A stretch of 62,405 bases of DNA from JBBQXY01 sp051004815 (GCA_051004815.1 JBPCJY010000136.1:1-62405), one strand, 5' to 3'; numbered from the stretch's first letter, positions 8,439 to 18,020 are shown. The notes: generated by a model from the letters alone, not told the origin. Numbers and translations: made by a program.

Positions 8439-8782
8439 AATTTATGTTGTCCTTTCGTACCATCTTTGCTCTATTGTACGTTAGAAAGGGTGAAGGTGCT
8501 ATTGAGCAAGAGGACAGTTTGTGTACTGTCCATAAGGACAGCGTGCTGGAGATTTTTTGCTTTCTCTTTGACTTCTCACTGCCTTCGGCAGTTCGCAAAA
8601 TATTTTATAGAAGATGCAGAGCTTGTGCAGCCTGTGGATGCACAAGCTCTGCATCTCACATGAGATAATACCGCGAGCTGCACAAGCTCTGCATCTTACA
8701 TAAGGTAATATGGTAAAATAGTGAAGCTATGATGATATATGAAAGACATTCTTATACAATCGTATAGAAGAAAGGCACGACT
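8439..8782. repeat. non-coding spacer with three copies of a 17-base unit
   Basis: No gene is visible in these 344 bases between the SDR and the divergent lipoprotein gene. GATGCAGAGCTTGTGCA at 8613-8629 faces its exact complement TGCACAAGCTCTGCATC at 8640-8656, making a 17-bp stem with a 10-base loop. A third, direct copy of the latter is at 8679-8695. A smaller ACAGT/ACTGT hairpin lies near 8513-8528. The region could hold promoters for both flanking genes, but I cannot point to a convincing pair of boxes. Confidence 0.65.
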
Positions 8783-9541
8783 TTGACATCTAATCCTGCC
8801 CGCAAAGTGCATTCGTATATGGTAGGGGCGATCCCTTGCGGTCGCCCTGGTAATTTATTGCTATCATCTCTGCTTGGTTTGTTGGCACTTCTGCTGATCC
8901 TGGCAGGGTGTGGTGGAGGCAGTTCCAGTAGTGTGCCGGATGCCAGGACGCTTATTAAGCAGGCGCAGGCGGCTATTCAAAAGGTGACGTCGTACCATTT
9001 CAATCTGACGGTCGATAATCCTGGCACGGGCGGCACACTGATCATCAAGACTGCCGATGGTGATATCGTGGTACCAGATAAACTCAAGGCGAATGCGAAT
9101 GTGCTGATCCTGGGTAATGTCGTGCAAGTGCAATTGATCACCATTGGTAGCAATCAATATGTCACTGACCCGATTACCAATCAGTGGCAACGCACGACAG
9201 GACTGCTTGATCCTCGCACGCTCTCCGACTCGAAAACTGGCGTTGCCGCCATCCTGGGCAACATTCAAAATCCCACCACGCCCGTTGATGCCAACGTGGA
9301 TGGCACCCCCTGTTGGAGCATCGATGGCACGCTAGATGCCAAATACCTGACGGCCATTACTGGCGGCGGCGCACCAACGGGGTCGATTGTCAAAGTCACA
9401 ACCTGCATCGGGAAATCTGACAGCCTCCCCTACCTGATTAAGATGAGTGGTGTAGCGGCGGCGGGCGATACCAGCCAAACTGTGCGTACCTTCAAGCTCT
9501 CCAAGTTTAACGAAAGCCTGACTATTACCGCCCCCATTTAA
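8783..9541 (+). CDS. LppX/LprG-like lipoprotein
   Basis: A secreted, lipid-anchored protein of 252 residues. A hydrophobic signal (LLSSLLGLLALLLI) ends in the lipobox LAGC near residue 43, followed by a Gly/Ser tether. The rest, from VPDARTLIKQAQAAI, resembles the LppX_LprAFG fold, which carries lipids in mycobacteria; transport of a lipid here is inference. The start is TTG at 8783 with AAAGG upstream; an ATG at 8819 would remove 12 residues. A genome-type repeat, GTAGGGGCGATCCCTTGCGG, lies in the coding sequence just before the signal peptide. An MFS exporter gene follows by 23 bases, an arrangement like mycobacterial lprG-p55. Confidence 0.8.
   Translation: MTSNPARKVHSYMVGAIPCGRPGNLLLSSLLGLLALLLILAGCGGGSSSSVPDARTLIKQAQAAIQKVTSYHFNLTVDNPGTGGTLIIKTADGDIVVPDKLKANANVLILGNVVQVQLITIGSNQYVTDPITNQWQRTTGLLDPRTLSDSKTGVAAILGNIQNPTTPVDANVDGTPCWSIDGTLDAKYLTAITGGGAPTGSIVKVTTCIGKSDSLPYLIKMSGVAAAGDTSQTVRTFKLSKFNESLTITAPI
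8819..8848. repeat. GTAGGGGCGA-type palindromic repeat inside a coding start
   Basis: GGGCGA and TCGCCC flank a ten-base loop, making a REP-like hairpin. It is translated as VGAIPCGRPG just ahead of the lipoprotein signal peptide. Related units occur at 6485-6508 and 44986-45010. Confidence 0.55.
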
Positions 9542-9564
9542 GCTGAGAACTGGAGGAAAGTGTC

Positions 9565-11211
9565 ATGTTGCTACGCAAGGAAGGTCTTGCCCAGGAACGC
9601 CGCACGGCACTGCTGGCATTGCTGGTCGCGTGTGCCGCCGTCTTCCTCACGGCCCTCGATCAGACGGTCGTCGTCACAGCGTTGCCCCAGATCATCACCG
9701 ATCTCCAAATTCCCGTGCTTCAGCTTGATCGAGCGGCCTGGATTGTGAGTGGCTATCTCCTGGGCTATGTCATTGCCATGCCACTGATGGGTCGCATCTC
9801 CGATATGTATGGACGACGGCGCATCTTCCTCATCTGCCTCAGCATCTTCGCTTTTGGTTCGCTCTTTTGTGGTCTTGCTCCCATTTTAGGCAACAGCATT
9901 GATCTGAGTTTCTTACAGCAATTTGGCTTGAATATGGACTCTCCCGGCCTGATCTGGCTTGTCGCGGCCCGTTTCGTCCAGGCAGCAGGTGGGGGCGCAG
10001 TCGTGCCGGTGGCGATGGCGGTCGCGGGCGATTTCTATGGCGAGGAACGGCGCGGTCTGGCTCTGGGGCTAGTTGGTATGGTAACTGAGGCCGGAGGTGT
10101 ACTCGGCCCGCTCTATGGCTCTATCATTGTGCAAACCTGGGGTTGGCAGGCCATCTTCTACCTCAACCTGCCTATTGTAGCTGTCCTACTCTTCTTTGTC
10201 TGGTGGCTCATTCCACGCAGCACACCTTTGAAAGAACGCATCGACCTGCCTGGAGCTATTCTGTTAGGAGCATCGTTGCTCTGCCTCAGCCTGGGTCTGT
10301 CGCAAGAAGCCGGACAATTGAGTCCCTCAACTACCACAGCAGGCGGCACATCTGTACAGAACAATCCCTGGTTGATTGCCGCCGCCATTGTTTTACTCGG
10401 AGCCTTCATCGCTTTAGAAGTGTTCACCGAGCGGCGCAACAACTGGCCTGTGATAGAACTCTCCATCTTCAAACGAGCGGCCTTCTCGGCCACATCGTTG
10501 GTGAGCTTACTGGTGGGAGGCGCACTCATTATCGCCATGGCGGATATCCCTATCTTTATCGCGACGGTGCTGGGCCGTCCACCACTCGATAGTGGACTGG
10601 CTCTATTGCGCCTGACCGCTATGATACCCATCGGCGCGTTGATCGGGGGCTGGCTCTGCTCGCGTATTTCGTGCCGCCTGACCGCCATCCTGGGCTTGTT
10701 GCCCACGGCACTTGGCTTCTGGCTCATGCATCTCTGGCCCTTGAACGTTGATTGGACACAGATTACCAGCAGCACGCTTATCGCTGGCTTCGGCTTTGGC
10801 CTGGTCATTGCCCCTATCAGCACCACGGCCATCAATGCTGCCAGCAAACGTCAGATTGGCATGGCCGCGTCGGTGGTCACGGTGCTGCGTATGATCGGCA
10901 TGATTCTGGGTCTTGCCGCGCTAACTTCCTGGGGCCTGGGACGCTTCCGCACGCTTGCCACCGCCTTCAAACCACCCGCGGGCGTACCCGCCTTTAGCAC
11001 AGCCTACAACACGCTCTATGCACACTACCTGGTTGCCTCAGCACACGAAGTCTACACGGCCATCTTCCTGGCTGCTGGTATCCTCTGTGTCATCGCCATG
11101 CTACCGGCTATCTTTTTAGAGGGCAGAACATCGTTATTAGTCACAGCAGCGCAAGACAGGACAACCGTAGATGATCGAGGCGAGAAAACCATGAGCGTCC
11201 CTGGTTCGTAA
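9565..11211 (+). CDS. MFS drug exporter, DHA2 type
   Basis: A 548-residue proton-driven exporter with about 14 membrane spans. The DHA2 signature appears early: LDQTVVVTALPQI near residue 30 and GRISDMYGRRRIF near 75. A GGGAVVPVAMA segment lies near 145 and a motif-C-like GPLYGSIIVQTWGWQ near 185. It begins 23 bases after the lipoprotein, with GGAGG ahead of the ATG, so the two are probably one transcript. In actinobacteria an LprG-type lipoprotein and a P55-type MFS protein cooperate in envelope lipid export; a similar pairing is inferred here. The substrate is otherwise unknown. Confidence 0.9.
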   Translation: MLLRKEGLAQERRTALLALLVACAAVFLTALDQTVVVTALPQIITDLQIPVLQLDRAAWIVSGYLLGYVIAMPLMGRISDMYGRRRIFLICLSIFAFGSLFCGLAPILGNSIDLSFLQQFGLNMDSPGLIWLVAARFVQAAGGGAVVPVAMAVAGDFYGEERRGLALGLVGMVTEAGGVLGPLYGSIIVQTWGWQAIFYLNLPIVAVLLFFVWWLIPRSTPLKERIDLPGAILLGASLLCLSLGLSQEAGQLSPSTTTAGGTSVQNNPWLIAAAIVLLGAFIALEVFTERRNNWPVIELSIFKRAAFSATSLVSLLVGGALIIAMADIPIFIATVLGRPPLDSGLALLRLTAMIPIGALIGGWLCSRISCRLTAILGLLPTALGFWLMHLWPLNVDWTQITSSTLIAGFGFGLVIAPISTTAINAASKRQIGMAASVVTVLRMIGMILGLAALTSWGLGRFRTLATAFKPPAGVPAFSTAYNTLYAHYLVASAHEVYTAIFLAAGILCVIAMLPAIFLEGRTSLLVTAAQDRTTVDDRGEKTMSVPGS

Positions 11212-11260
11212 TAATTTCGTAGTAATCGTGAGTGATTCTTTTGAAAGATAAACAAAACGC

Positions 11261-12361
11261 ATGAGCAGAGACAAAACAAGACGATACAACAATTGGGATG
11301 ATGATGACGAGCAGCAAGACGTCTACGATGATGAATACGATGATGATGAGCAAGATGCCTACGATGAACCACCAAGACGCAGGCGGCCCCCGGCTGCTCC
11401 TCCCAGGCGGCGCAGACGCAAACAGCGCAAGGTCTGGCCATGGCTCCTCGCCGGGTGCGCCGGTGGCATCATTATCCTGGTACTGGCGGCGGCAATTGTC
11501 GTCTTCGTTGCCCTGCGTACCGCTACCAATGGCGGTAATTTGGGAAGTATTGGCGGTATTGCCAATCCCACTACGTATACACAAAGCTCAACTCAACCTC
11601 TACAACTCACGAACATCACCCAAATGAATATACATGATCCCATCGGCAATATCACCATTACGGTTGACCCTGGTGCAACGCAAGCAACAGTGGCTATCGT
11701 AAAAAAGGTCAAGGCAAGCAGCAGTGACGATGCGAATAAGGAATTCGGCAATGTCGCGGTACAAGTGCAGCCATCGGGAACAGCCCCTAACATGTTGGCG
11801 GTGAGTGCCACTGTGCCTGATGCAGGTGGCATACTCGGCACCCATAACGACTCCGTTGATCTGACCATTACACTCCCACCGAATACAATAGCGCAAGCTA
11901 GCAGTGCCTCAACACCACTTACCCTGGCAGCCGATACGTCCATTGGCAATATCACCGTCAACGGGCTAAACGGTATCCTGGGCATTAAGAACAATATTGG
12001 CAATATCACCGTCAATAATGCCACGCTCTTCGATGGATCACACCTGGAGACTGGCACAGGCAACGTACAATTTAGCGGCAGCCTCAATCTCACACCCAGC
12101 AACGGCAATACAATCCCGCGCTATAAGTTGCAATGCGAGAGCGGCCAAATAAATGTGACATTACCTGCTGGCACCAATATCATCCTGGATGCCAATACCA
12201 ACGCCGGTGCGATCATCAGCAATTTCCCTATCAACGTCCAATCCGCGGGAGGAGCGGCGAATTTCTATGGCCCCCTGATCTCCAGCAGTACGCAGGGGCC
12301 ACCACAAGCGGTGCTCACTCTCAATGTCAGTACCGGGCAAGTCACTATTCATAATGCGTAA
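11261..12361 (+). CDS. membrane-anchored protein with DUF4097-like repeats
   Basis: A 366-residue protein with a striking N-terminus: an Asp/Glu/Tyr-rich tract (about residues 8-42), then an Arg/Pro-rich basic patch, then one membrane span near 62-88. The outside part is a beta-rich region with recurring GNITI/GNITV units near residues 129, 229 and 247, like the DUF4097 adhesin-type beta-helix domain. It probably sits with its charged tail in the cytoplasm and its beta-helix outside. Function unknown. It lies 49 bases after the MFS gene. Confidence 0.72.
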   Translation: MSRDKTRRYNNWDDDDEQQDVYDDEYDDDEQDAYDEPPRRRRPPAAPPRRRRRKQRKVWPWLLAGCAGGIIILVLAAAIVVFVALRTATNGGNLGSIGGIANPTTYTQSSTQPLQLTNITQMNIHDPIGNITITVDPGATQATVAIVKKVKASSSDDANKEFGNVAVQVQPSGTAPNMLAVSATVPDAGGILGTHNDSVDLTITLPPNTIAQASSASTPLTLAADTSIGNITVNGLNGILGIKNNIGNITVNNATLFDGSHLETGTGNVQFSGSLNLTPSNGNTIPRYKLQCESGQINVTLPAGTNIILDANTNAGAIISNFPINVQSAGGAANFYGPLISSSTQGPPQAVLTLNVSTGQVTIHNA

Positions 12362-12390
12362 GCACCTTCTCTCTACTTAACAACAGCTAC

Positions 12391-12419
12391 TTGTCAGCCG
12401 TATACGGCTCCTATATAAT
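12391..12419 (+). promoter_or_regulatory. promoter with a palindromic operator in its spacer
   Basis: TTGTCA and TATAAT are separated by exactly 17 bases. The perfect 14-base palindrome AGCCGTATACGGCT (12396-12409) starts on the last base of the -35 box and fills most of the spacer. The arrangement is typical of a repressor site of the TetR or GntR kind. It points at the FHA-ABC transporter 110 bases downstream. Confidence 0.65.
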
Positions 12420-12532
12420 GGCTGAGAGAAAAGCCTTGCACTTCTTTAATTGTTTGTCTGAACAGAAAGGAGCGGTCGGGTGTACCTGTACACCTATTCT
12501 ATTCATGCGTACAGGCCATTCCGACACATTTT

Positions 12533-15500
12533 ATGGATACACTGAATAGCCCACCCAGCTTAGGTTCGATCCAATTTATCACCGGCTCGCAAGCGGGAGA
12601 GTCGTTCCCAATTTATAAAGCAAATATAACGCTAGGTCGTGACCCGGCCAGTGATATTCCCATGAAGGACCCTGCTGTTTCGCGACACCATGCCAAAATT
12701 GAGTGGAACAATGGGGCATGGGCAATTATCAACGTCTCTGATAGAAACACTGTCACGGTCAACCAGCGTAATGTCGCGCCTGGCCAACAAATGCCTATTA
12801 ATGACCAGGATACTATCATACTTGGAACGGGAGCCTCCTTTCTCTTTCAGGTCAAAGCCAATGTGTCCACTACACCGGACACATCCAAGGTACCACCCCC
12901 CAATACATTCCGGACTTTGCAAGGTAATTCACCATCGATTGCCCCTCAACAATCGTTCCAGGATGCGCCCTATGTTCCTCAGCAATCGTTCCAGGACGAG
13001 CCCTATATTCCTCAGCAATCGTTCCCAAACTATTCACCGCCAGAAATCCAACCACCTTATCAAAATAATCCGCCAGCGAATTTATCGACGATGGCTATTC
13101 CTCAACAGTCTTTGCAAAATAACCCACCCGTGGCTCCCCAACAGTCTTTGCAAAATAATCCGCAAGGATATCTACCAACAATGGCTGCTCCTCCACCACC
13201 GCCAGTGCAGAGGCAGAACCCAACCATACAACCTATACAACCTATGCAACCCATGAATACTCAACGCGCACCCCAAGATGTGTTCGAACCGCACGCGGGG
13301 GGGACAGCAAACATTCCGCGTGGCATGCCAACGCTGGAGGTTAGCTCCAACATTCACCACGAGAAACCGATCTATCCACTGGACAAGCAGATTATCAATA
13401 TTGGGCGTCACCCCAGGAATGACATTGTAGTTTCTGAGGAGGTGATTTCACTCTTTCATGCTCAGATCGTCCGTGAAGGCGATGCACTGGTCTTTATCCA
13501 TCCACAGCCAGTGCCACCACCAGGGATTCCGCACACCACGAACGGTATACTATACAACGGTATACTGTACCCAGGACAAACGCCCACAAAAGAACCCGTT
13601 CAGCCTTTCCGCAAACGATTGGAGCGGGGCGATGTCTTTCGCATTGGCAACGAAGATGGAACATTGGTCACCCTGACCTACAACGACGGCTCATCCGCAA
13701 CGCAAGATATTGTGCCGGAAATTCGTCCGATTCCACTGGGTGCGCCACAGATTAGCATCGGTCGCCACCCGGATAATAACCTCGTCTTGAATCATCCGCA
13801 AGTTTCTGGACACCATGCTCGCCTGGAGCGCATGCCAAATGGCTACCGCATTGCTGATCTGGGTAGCACTAATGGCGTCTACATCAACGCCCGGCGCATT
13901 GCGAACCACCAGATGCTCAGCCCCAATGACGAGGTACGCATCGGCCCGTTCAAACTCACCTACACGGGTACACAACTGACACAGCACGACGAGAGTAATA
14001 GCGTGCGTATCGACGCGATACAACTCAACAAGGCCGTCCGGACTACCGACATCTCGCTGCGAGGTCTTTGGAATGCTCTGCTCCAGCGCGGTAACAAACG
14101 TACTATCCTGCTTAACAACATCTCATTGGTAATTCCGCCGCGCAAGTTTGTTGCCCTGGTTGGCGGTTCTGGCACAGGCAAATCGACACTCATGGGTGCC
14201 TTGAACGGACTGCAACCCTCGGACGGAACGGTACTCTATAACGGTCAGGACTATTACAAACACCTGGCAGCCTTTAGCACACAGCTAGGCTATGTCCCAC
14301 AAGACGATATTATTCATCGCGACCTGAACGTTGACCGCGCCCTCTACTACGCCGCTAAATTGCGCCTGCCCAGCGACTTCACTGAAGCCCAGATCAAGCA
14401 GCGCATCAATGAGGTGCTCGAAGATGTCGAGATGTCGTTTCGACGGCACGTATTAGTGAGCAAGCTATCCGGCGGACAACGCAAGCGTGTTTCCATTGCC
14501 CTGGAGTTGCTGGCCAACCCCAGCGTCTTCTTCCTGGATGAACCAACATCAGGCCTCGATCCCGGCCTGGACCGCAAAATGATGTTCCTATTGCGCAAAC
14601 TCGCCGACAAAGGCCACACTATTGTCCTGGTCACGCACGCCACCAACAATATCAATGCTTGTGACTACGTCTGTTTCCTCTGTCAAGGTGGGCGTTTGGC
14701 CTTCTTCGGCCCACCGGACGAAGCCAAAAAGTTCTTTAATAAAACAGACTTCGCCGAAATCTATACCTCCCTGGAACCTACCGAAGAGAATAAAGACATA
14801 CCTGCCAGGGCAGACGCACGCTTTCGCGAGTCCCCATACTACAGGCAATATGTACAAGAACAACTTGAACGTGACCTTGCCGGACAAGCTAACCTCATCA
14901 CGCCAACCGCTCAGGCCGCAGTCAAACCACCCAAGCGCGGCAATCCGTTGAAACAGTTTCTGTTGCTTTCCATGCGCTACATTGAGTTACTGAAAAACGA
15001 CAAAGTCAACCTCTCGATTCTGCTCTTACAAGCACCTATCATCGCATTGATCTTGTTTTTACTGCTGACATTCCAAAACGGGCTCGGCACCTTTGATCCC
15101 ACCAGTATCGCGAAATGCCCCACCAGAGCGGATATTACCGCGACCAAAGGCAGAATCGTCTCAAATGATTGCCAACGCGTGCTAGATTCCCTGAACACAC
15201 CACAAGGCCAGCAATTCGCAATTTCGCAGGGCGCGATAGGCAACACGCCTATGGAATTATTACAGACGTTTATTGTGCAAGGTTCCGGTGGCGATGCGCA
15301 GAAAATCCTCTTCATTATGGCCTTTGCCGCGGTCATGTTCGGCTGTATTAATGGGGCGCGTGAGATCGTCAAAGAGGATGCTGTTTATCGTCGCGAACGC
15401 ACAGTGAATCTGGGCATCATGCCGTATATGTTCTCGAAGATAGTCGTACTGGGCATCCTTTGCCTCTTGCAAAGCCTGGTGCTGGTTTTTCTGGTCGATA

Positions 15501-15958
15501 AGGCGGCACCGCTGAAGCAAGGCATTTTCTTACCGTCGCCTGTGGAAATCTATATTACTATGGTTTTAACATCCATCGCTGGCTTGATGTTGGGACTGGC
15601 CGTTTCGGCATTCGCCCCCAATAACGACCGCGCCAGCATCTTTATCCCGATCATTCTGATTCCACAGGTGATCTTCTCAGGCATCATCTTCCCGCTGAAC
15701 ACTCCCGGCTTACAGATCATCGGTTCGTTCTTCGCAGCCCGTTGGTCAATGGCGGCTATGGGTTCGACCGTTGGCTTGCATGGTGATAAGCTGGGCAGCA
15801 GTGGCGACTTTGCCTATCAAGGAACACTCTTCTCCACATCCAGCCAGGGGCAGGCTATCTTCCACCTCGCGCTGATGTGGCTTGCCCTGGTGGTTATGAT
15901 TGTACTGCTTGGTTTTCTCACCGCCTATTTCCTGAAACGGAAAGATGTGCGCCATTAG
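12533..15958 (+). CDS. triple-FHA, ABCG-type ATP-binding cassette transporter
   Basis: One chain of 1141 residues combining sensing and transport. FHA1 is near residues 25-105 (GRDPASDI...SRHHAKIEW), then comes a Pro/Gln linker with repeated PQQSFQ and PQQSLQNN units to about 265. FHA2 (IGRHPRNDI) and FHA3 (IGRHPDNN...GSTNGVYIN) reach about 480. The ABC ATPase has GGSGTGKST near 544, LSGGQRKR near 643 and FFLDEPTSG near 666. The ABC-2 membrane domain with about six spans starts near 820. FHA domains bind phosphothreonine, so control by a Ser/Thr kinase such as the one at 5493-6353 is likely, though inferred. The substrate is unknown. Confidence 0.92.
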   Translation: MDTLNSPPSLGSIQFITGSQAGESFPIYKANITLGRDPASDIPMKDPAVSRHHAKIEWNNGAWAIINVSDRNTVTVNQRNVAPGQQMPINDQDTIILGTGASFLFQVKANVSTTPDTSKVPPPNTFRTLQGNSPSIAPQQSFQDAPYVPQQSFQDEPYIPQQSFPNYSPPEIQPPYQNNPPANLSTMAIPQQSLQNNPPVAPQQSLQNNPQGYLPTMAAPPPPPVQRQNPTIQPIQPMQPMNTQRAPQDVFEPHAGGTANIPRGMPTLEVSSNIHHEKPIYPLDKQIINIGRHPRNDIVVSEEVISLFHAQIVREGDALVFIHPQPVPPPGIPHTTNGILYNGILYPGQTPTKEPVQPFRKRLERGDVFRIGNEDGTLVTLTYNDGSSATQDIVPEIRPIPLGAPQISIGRHPDNNLVLNHPQVSGHHARLERMPNGYRIADLGSTNGVYINARRIANHQMLSPNDEVRIGPFKLTYTGTQLTQHDESNSVRIDAIQLNKAVRTTDISLRGLWNALLQRGNKRTILLNNISLVIPPRKFVALVGGSGTGKSTLMGALNGLQPSDGTVLYNGQDYYKHLAAFSTQLGYVPQDDIIHRDLNVDRALYYAAKLRLPSDFTEAQIKQRINEVLEDVEMSFRRHVLVSKLSGGQRKRVSIALELLANPSVFFLDEPTSGLDPGLDRKMMFLLRKLADKGHTIVLVTHATNNINACDYVCFLCQGGRLAFFGPPDEAKKFFNKTDFAEIYTSLEPTEENKDIPARADARFRESPYYRQYVQEQLERDLAGQANLITPTAQAAVKPPKRGNPLKQFLLLSMRYIELLKNDKVNLSILLLQAPIIALILFLLLTFQNGLGTFDPTSIAKCPTRADITATKGRIVSNDCQRVLDSLNTPQGQQFAISQGAIGNTPMELLQTFIVQGSGGDAQKILFIMAFAAVMFGCINGAREIVKEDAVYRRERTVNLGIMPYMFSKIVVLGILCLLQSLVLVFLVDKAAPLKQGIFLPSPVEIYITMVLTSIAGLMLGLAVSAFAPNNDRASIFIPIILIPQVIFSGIIFPLNTPGLQIIGSFFAARWSMAAMGSTVGLHGDKLGSSGDFAYQGTLFSTSSQGQAIFHLALMWLALVVMIVLLGFLTAYFLKRKDVRH

Positions 15959-15966
15959 CTCTCCCG

Positions 15967-16003
15967 GGGCAGGGGTACTTCTGGATAGTACTCCTGCCCT
16001 TTT
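15967..16003 (+). terminator. intrinsic terminator after the FHA-ABC gene
   Basis: GGGCAGGGGTACT pairs with AGTACTCCTGCCC around a seven-base loop with one G-T step, and TTTT follows at once. It starts nine bases after the transporter stop codon. Confidence 0.8.
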
Positions 16004-16153
16004 CCGTTAAATTCCCTGGGGCGTCCGTTATACATAGCAGAAGAAAACCTCGTAGTGATGGTACTTCTTGGCATATGTGTTGCCGGGCAGTGTCATAGTA
16101 TGTTACTGTTAACTGGTTAGGAACTGCCAAATCAAGGAACGAGCAAGCAGACG

Positions 16154-17428
16154 GTGTTACTCAATAAGCATATTATCGTCGGTATCTGTGGGGGGATTGC
16201 ATCATACAAAGCAGTTGACCTGGTGAGTAAATTGCAACAGGCAGGTGCCCAGGTAGATGTGATCTTGACAGAGCACGCGGAAGACTTCGTGCGACCGCTG
16301 ACCTTCTCAACCATGAGCCATCGACCCGTGTACAGCGACCTGTGGGAAGCTTCAGGACACGCCGCCGAGACTCATATCGCGTTAGCAGAGGAAGCAGAGG
16401 TAGTAGCGATAGTGCCAGCAACAGCTAACACCATCGCCAAGCTAGCCCACGGCATAGCAGACAACATGCTCACTGCGGTGGCACTAGCAACGAAGGCACC
16501 CCTGGTATTGGCACCCGCGATGTATCGAGACATGTATACGCATCCGGCAACACAGGCCAATCTGGTGCTGTTACGGGAACGGAGGGCATGGCTCGTAGAG
16601 CCAGAAGTTGGACGACTGGCTTCCGGAGCGATTGGACCAGGGAGGTTGCCAGAAACAGCTACCTTGCTCGGTGCCATCAGTATGGTGTTGGGGCGCACAG
16701 GTGATCTTGCGGGTCGCCGCGTCGTAGTTACCGCCGGTGGCACGCACGAACCGATTGATCCTGTACGTTACGTGGGAAACCGCTCATCTGGAAAGATGGG
16801 GTTTGCTTTAGCGACGGAAGCGAGAGACCGTGGCGCACACGTTATCTTAATCAGTGGCCCTGTCGCGTTAGCCACACCGTATGGTATAGAGCTACGAACA
16901 GTCGAAACAGCCATGCAGATGCGCGACGCTGTTCATAGCGCAATTGCTAACGCGGATGTGCTCGTCATGAGTGCCGCTGTAGCAGATTTTCGTCCGGCAA
17001 CGCCTGCAGCACAAAAAATTAAGAAGGGAAGTGGGGGTGGTAGTAGTAGTAATGAAGTGCAGGCCTTTGATGCTGAGGGTGGTTTCTCCCTCTCTCTGGT
17101 ACGGAATCCAGATATCTTAGGAGAGCTGGCCGAAGCGGATAAGCAAGTGGTAGGCAATGGTGAAGCCGACAAAAGCCTGGTGCGGGTTGGCTTCGCAGCC
17201 GAAACCAATAACATTGTATCCTATGCACGTACCAAACTGCTATCCAAGCACCTGGATCTACTGGTGGCAAATGATGTCAGCCGAGATGATAGCGGGTTTG
17301 GTACGGAAACTAACAAAGTGAGTATCTTTCATGCCACGGGCGCAATGGAAGACTTGCCTACAATGCCTAAAACAGGGGTGGCGGTAGCCATTTGGGATCG
17401 GATCGTACCCTTATTGAGTACGGTATAA
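16154..17428 (+). CDS. coaBC: bifunctional phosphopantothenoylcysteine decarboxylase / phosphopantothenate-cysteine ligase
   Basis: Makes 4'-phosphopantetheine in coenzyme A synthesis by joining cysteine to phosphopantothenate and decarboxylating the product. The flavin-binding CoaC part is residues 1-180 (GICGGIASYKAVDL, the active-site His in SGHAAETHIALAEEA, PAMYRDMY). The CoaB part follows, with VVVTAGGTHEPIDPVRYVGN, AAVADFRPATPAAQKIKK, GFAAET and NDVSRDDSGFG. A Gly/Ser-rich insert of about 20 residues after KIKK is unusual. The start is GTG at 16154. Confidence 0.95.
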   Translation: MLLNKHIIVGICGGIASYKAVDLVSKLQQAGAQVDVILTEHAEDFVRPLTFSTMSHRPVYSDLWEASGHAAETHIALAEEAEVVAIVPATANTIAKLAHGIADNMLTAVALATKAPLVLAPAMYRDMYTHPATQANLVLLRERRAWLVEPEVGRLASGAIGPGRLPETATLLGAISMVLGRTGDLAGRRVVVTAGGTHEPIDPVRYVGNRSSGKMGFALATEARDRGAHVILISGPVALATPYGIELRTVETAMQMRDAVHSAIANADVLVMSAAVADFRPATPAAQKIKKGSGGGSSSNEVQAFDAEGGFSLSLVRNPDILGELAEADKQVVGNGEADKSLVRVGFAAETNNIVSYARTKLLSKHLDLLVANDVSRDDSGFGTETNKVSIFHATGAMEDLPTMPKTGVAVAIWDRIVPLLSTV

Positions 17429-17511
17429 GTTGGTCGGGAGGACGTGGCGCTGTGATGGGAGATTTTGTTCTAGAATTATTAAGTACGAGGAGTACGCAGG
17501 AGGCATCCACT

Positions 17512-17907
17512 ATGGACCGTGCTGCTAGCGCTGGCTTTGAAGGCATCGCTCAGATGCTGCTTGAACAGAAAAAATTAATGGACGCGTTGGAATCTGAGAA
17601 TCGTGAGCTGCGACGCCAGCTTTCTGATTTTCGACGCGGTATCGGGATCGCGGTAATCATCGAAGGCAAGACTATTCAGCTTGCTTCGGATCAGGGTTCA
17701 CCGATACCTATGACGCCCCAGACGCAGGCGGCTTTACAGAGCCTGCAAAACTTGCAAAACACACAATCACAATCGATTATCAGCAATGGCTATGGACAGA
17801 ATGGCCGCCCCACCGGCGGACAGCAGACCGTCAACTTGAACGGTGAAAAACGGGAAAATGGCAATTCCCGCAACTCCAATCCGCTCGCTGACAGCTTTGT
17901 ATTGTAA
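17512..17907 (+). CDS. small coiled-coil protein of unknown function
   Basis: I choose the ATG at 17512 because AGGAGG lies eight bases upstream; frames starting at 17455 or 17392 lack such a site, and the latter overlaps coaBC. The 131-residue product has a heptad-rich helix (LLEQKKLMDALESENRELRR), a short IAVIIEGKTIQLA strand segment, and a Gln/Asn-rich disordered tail. No family is recognised. It lies just downstream of coaBC and may share its transcript. Confidence 0.65.
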   Translation: MDRAASAGFEGIAQMLLEQKKLMDALESENRELRRQLSDFRRGIGIAVIIEGKTIQLASDQGSPIPMTPQTQAALQSLQNLQNTQSQSIISNGYGQNGRPTGGQQTVNLNGEKRENGNSRNSNPLADSFVL

Positions 17908-17945
17908 GCCATTTTTTGTTGATATGTTCTTTTGATATATCCTAA

Positions 17946-18020
17946 CGCAGGGGTACGATTCATTGCACCCACCCGGCAGCATACTCAAGCAGGGTGGGCG
18001 CGGTGAATCATGCCCCTGCG
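17946..18020. terminator. long hairpin followed by a T run
   Basis: An arm beginning CGCAGGGGTACGATTCA pairs with one ending TGAATCATGCCCCTGCG, and inner CCCACCC and GGGTGGG also pair; TAGTTTTTC follows on the plus strand. This would end the coaBC-region transcript. The length (75 bases) suggests a repeat element serving as terminator. Confidence 0.7.
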
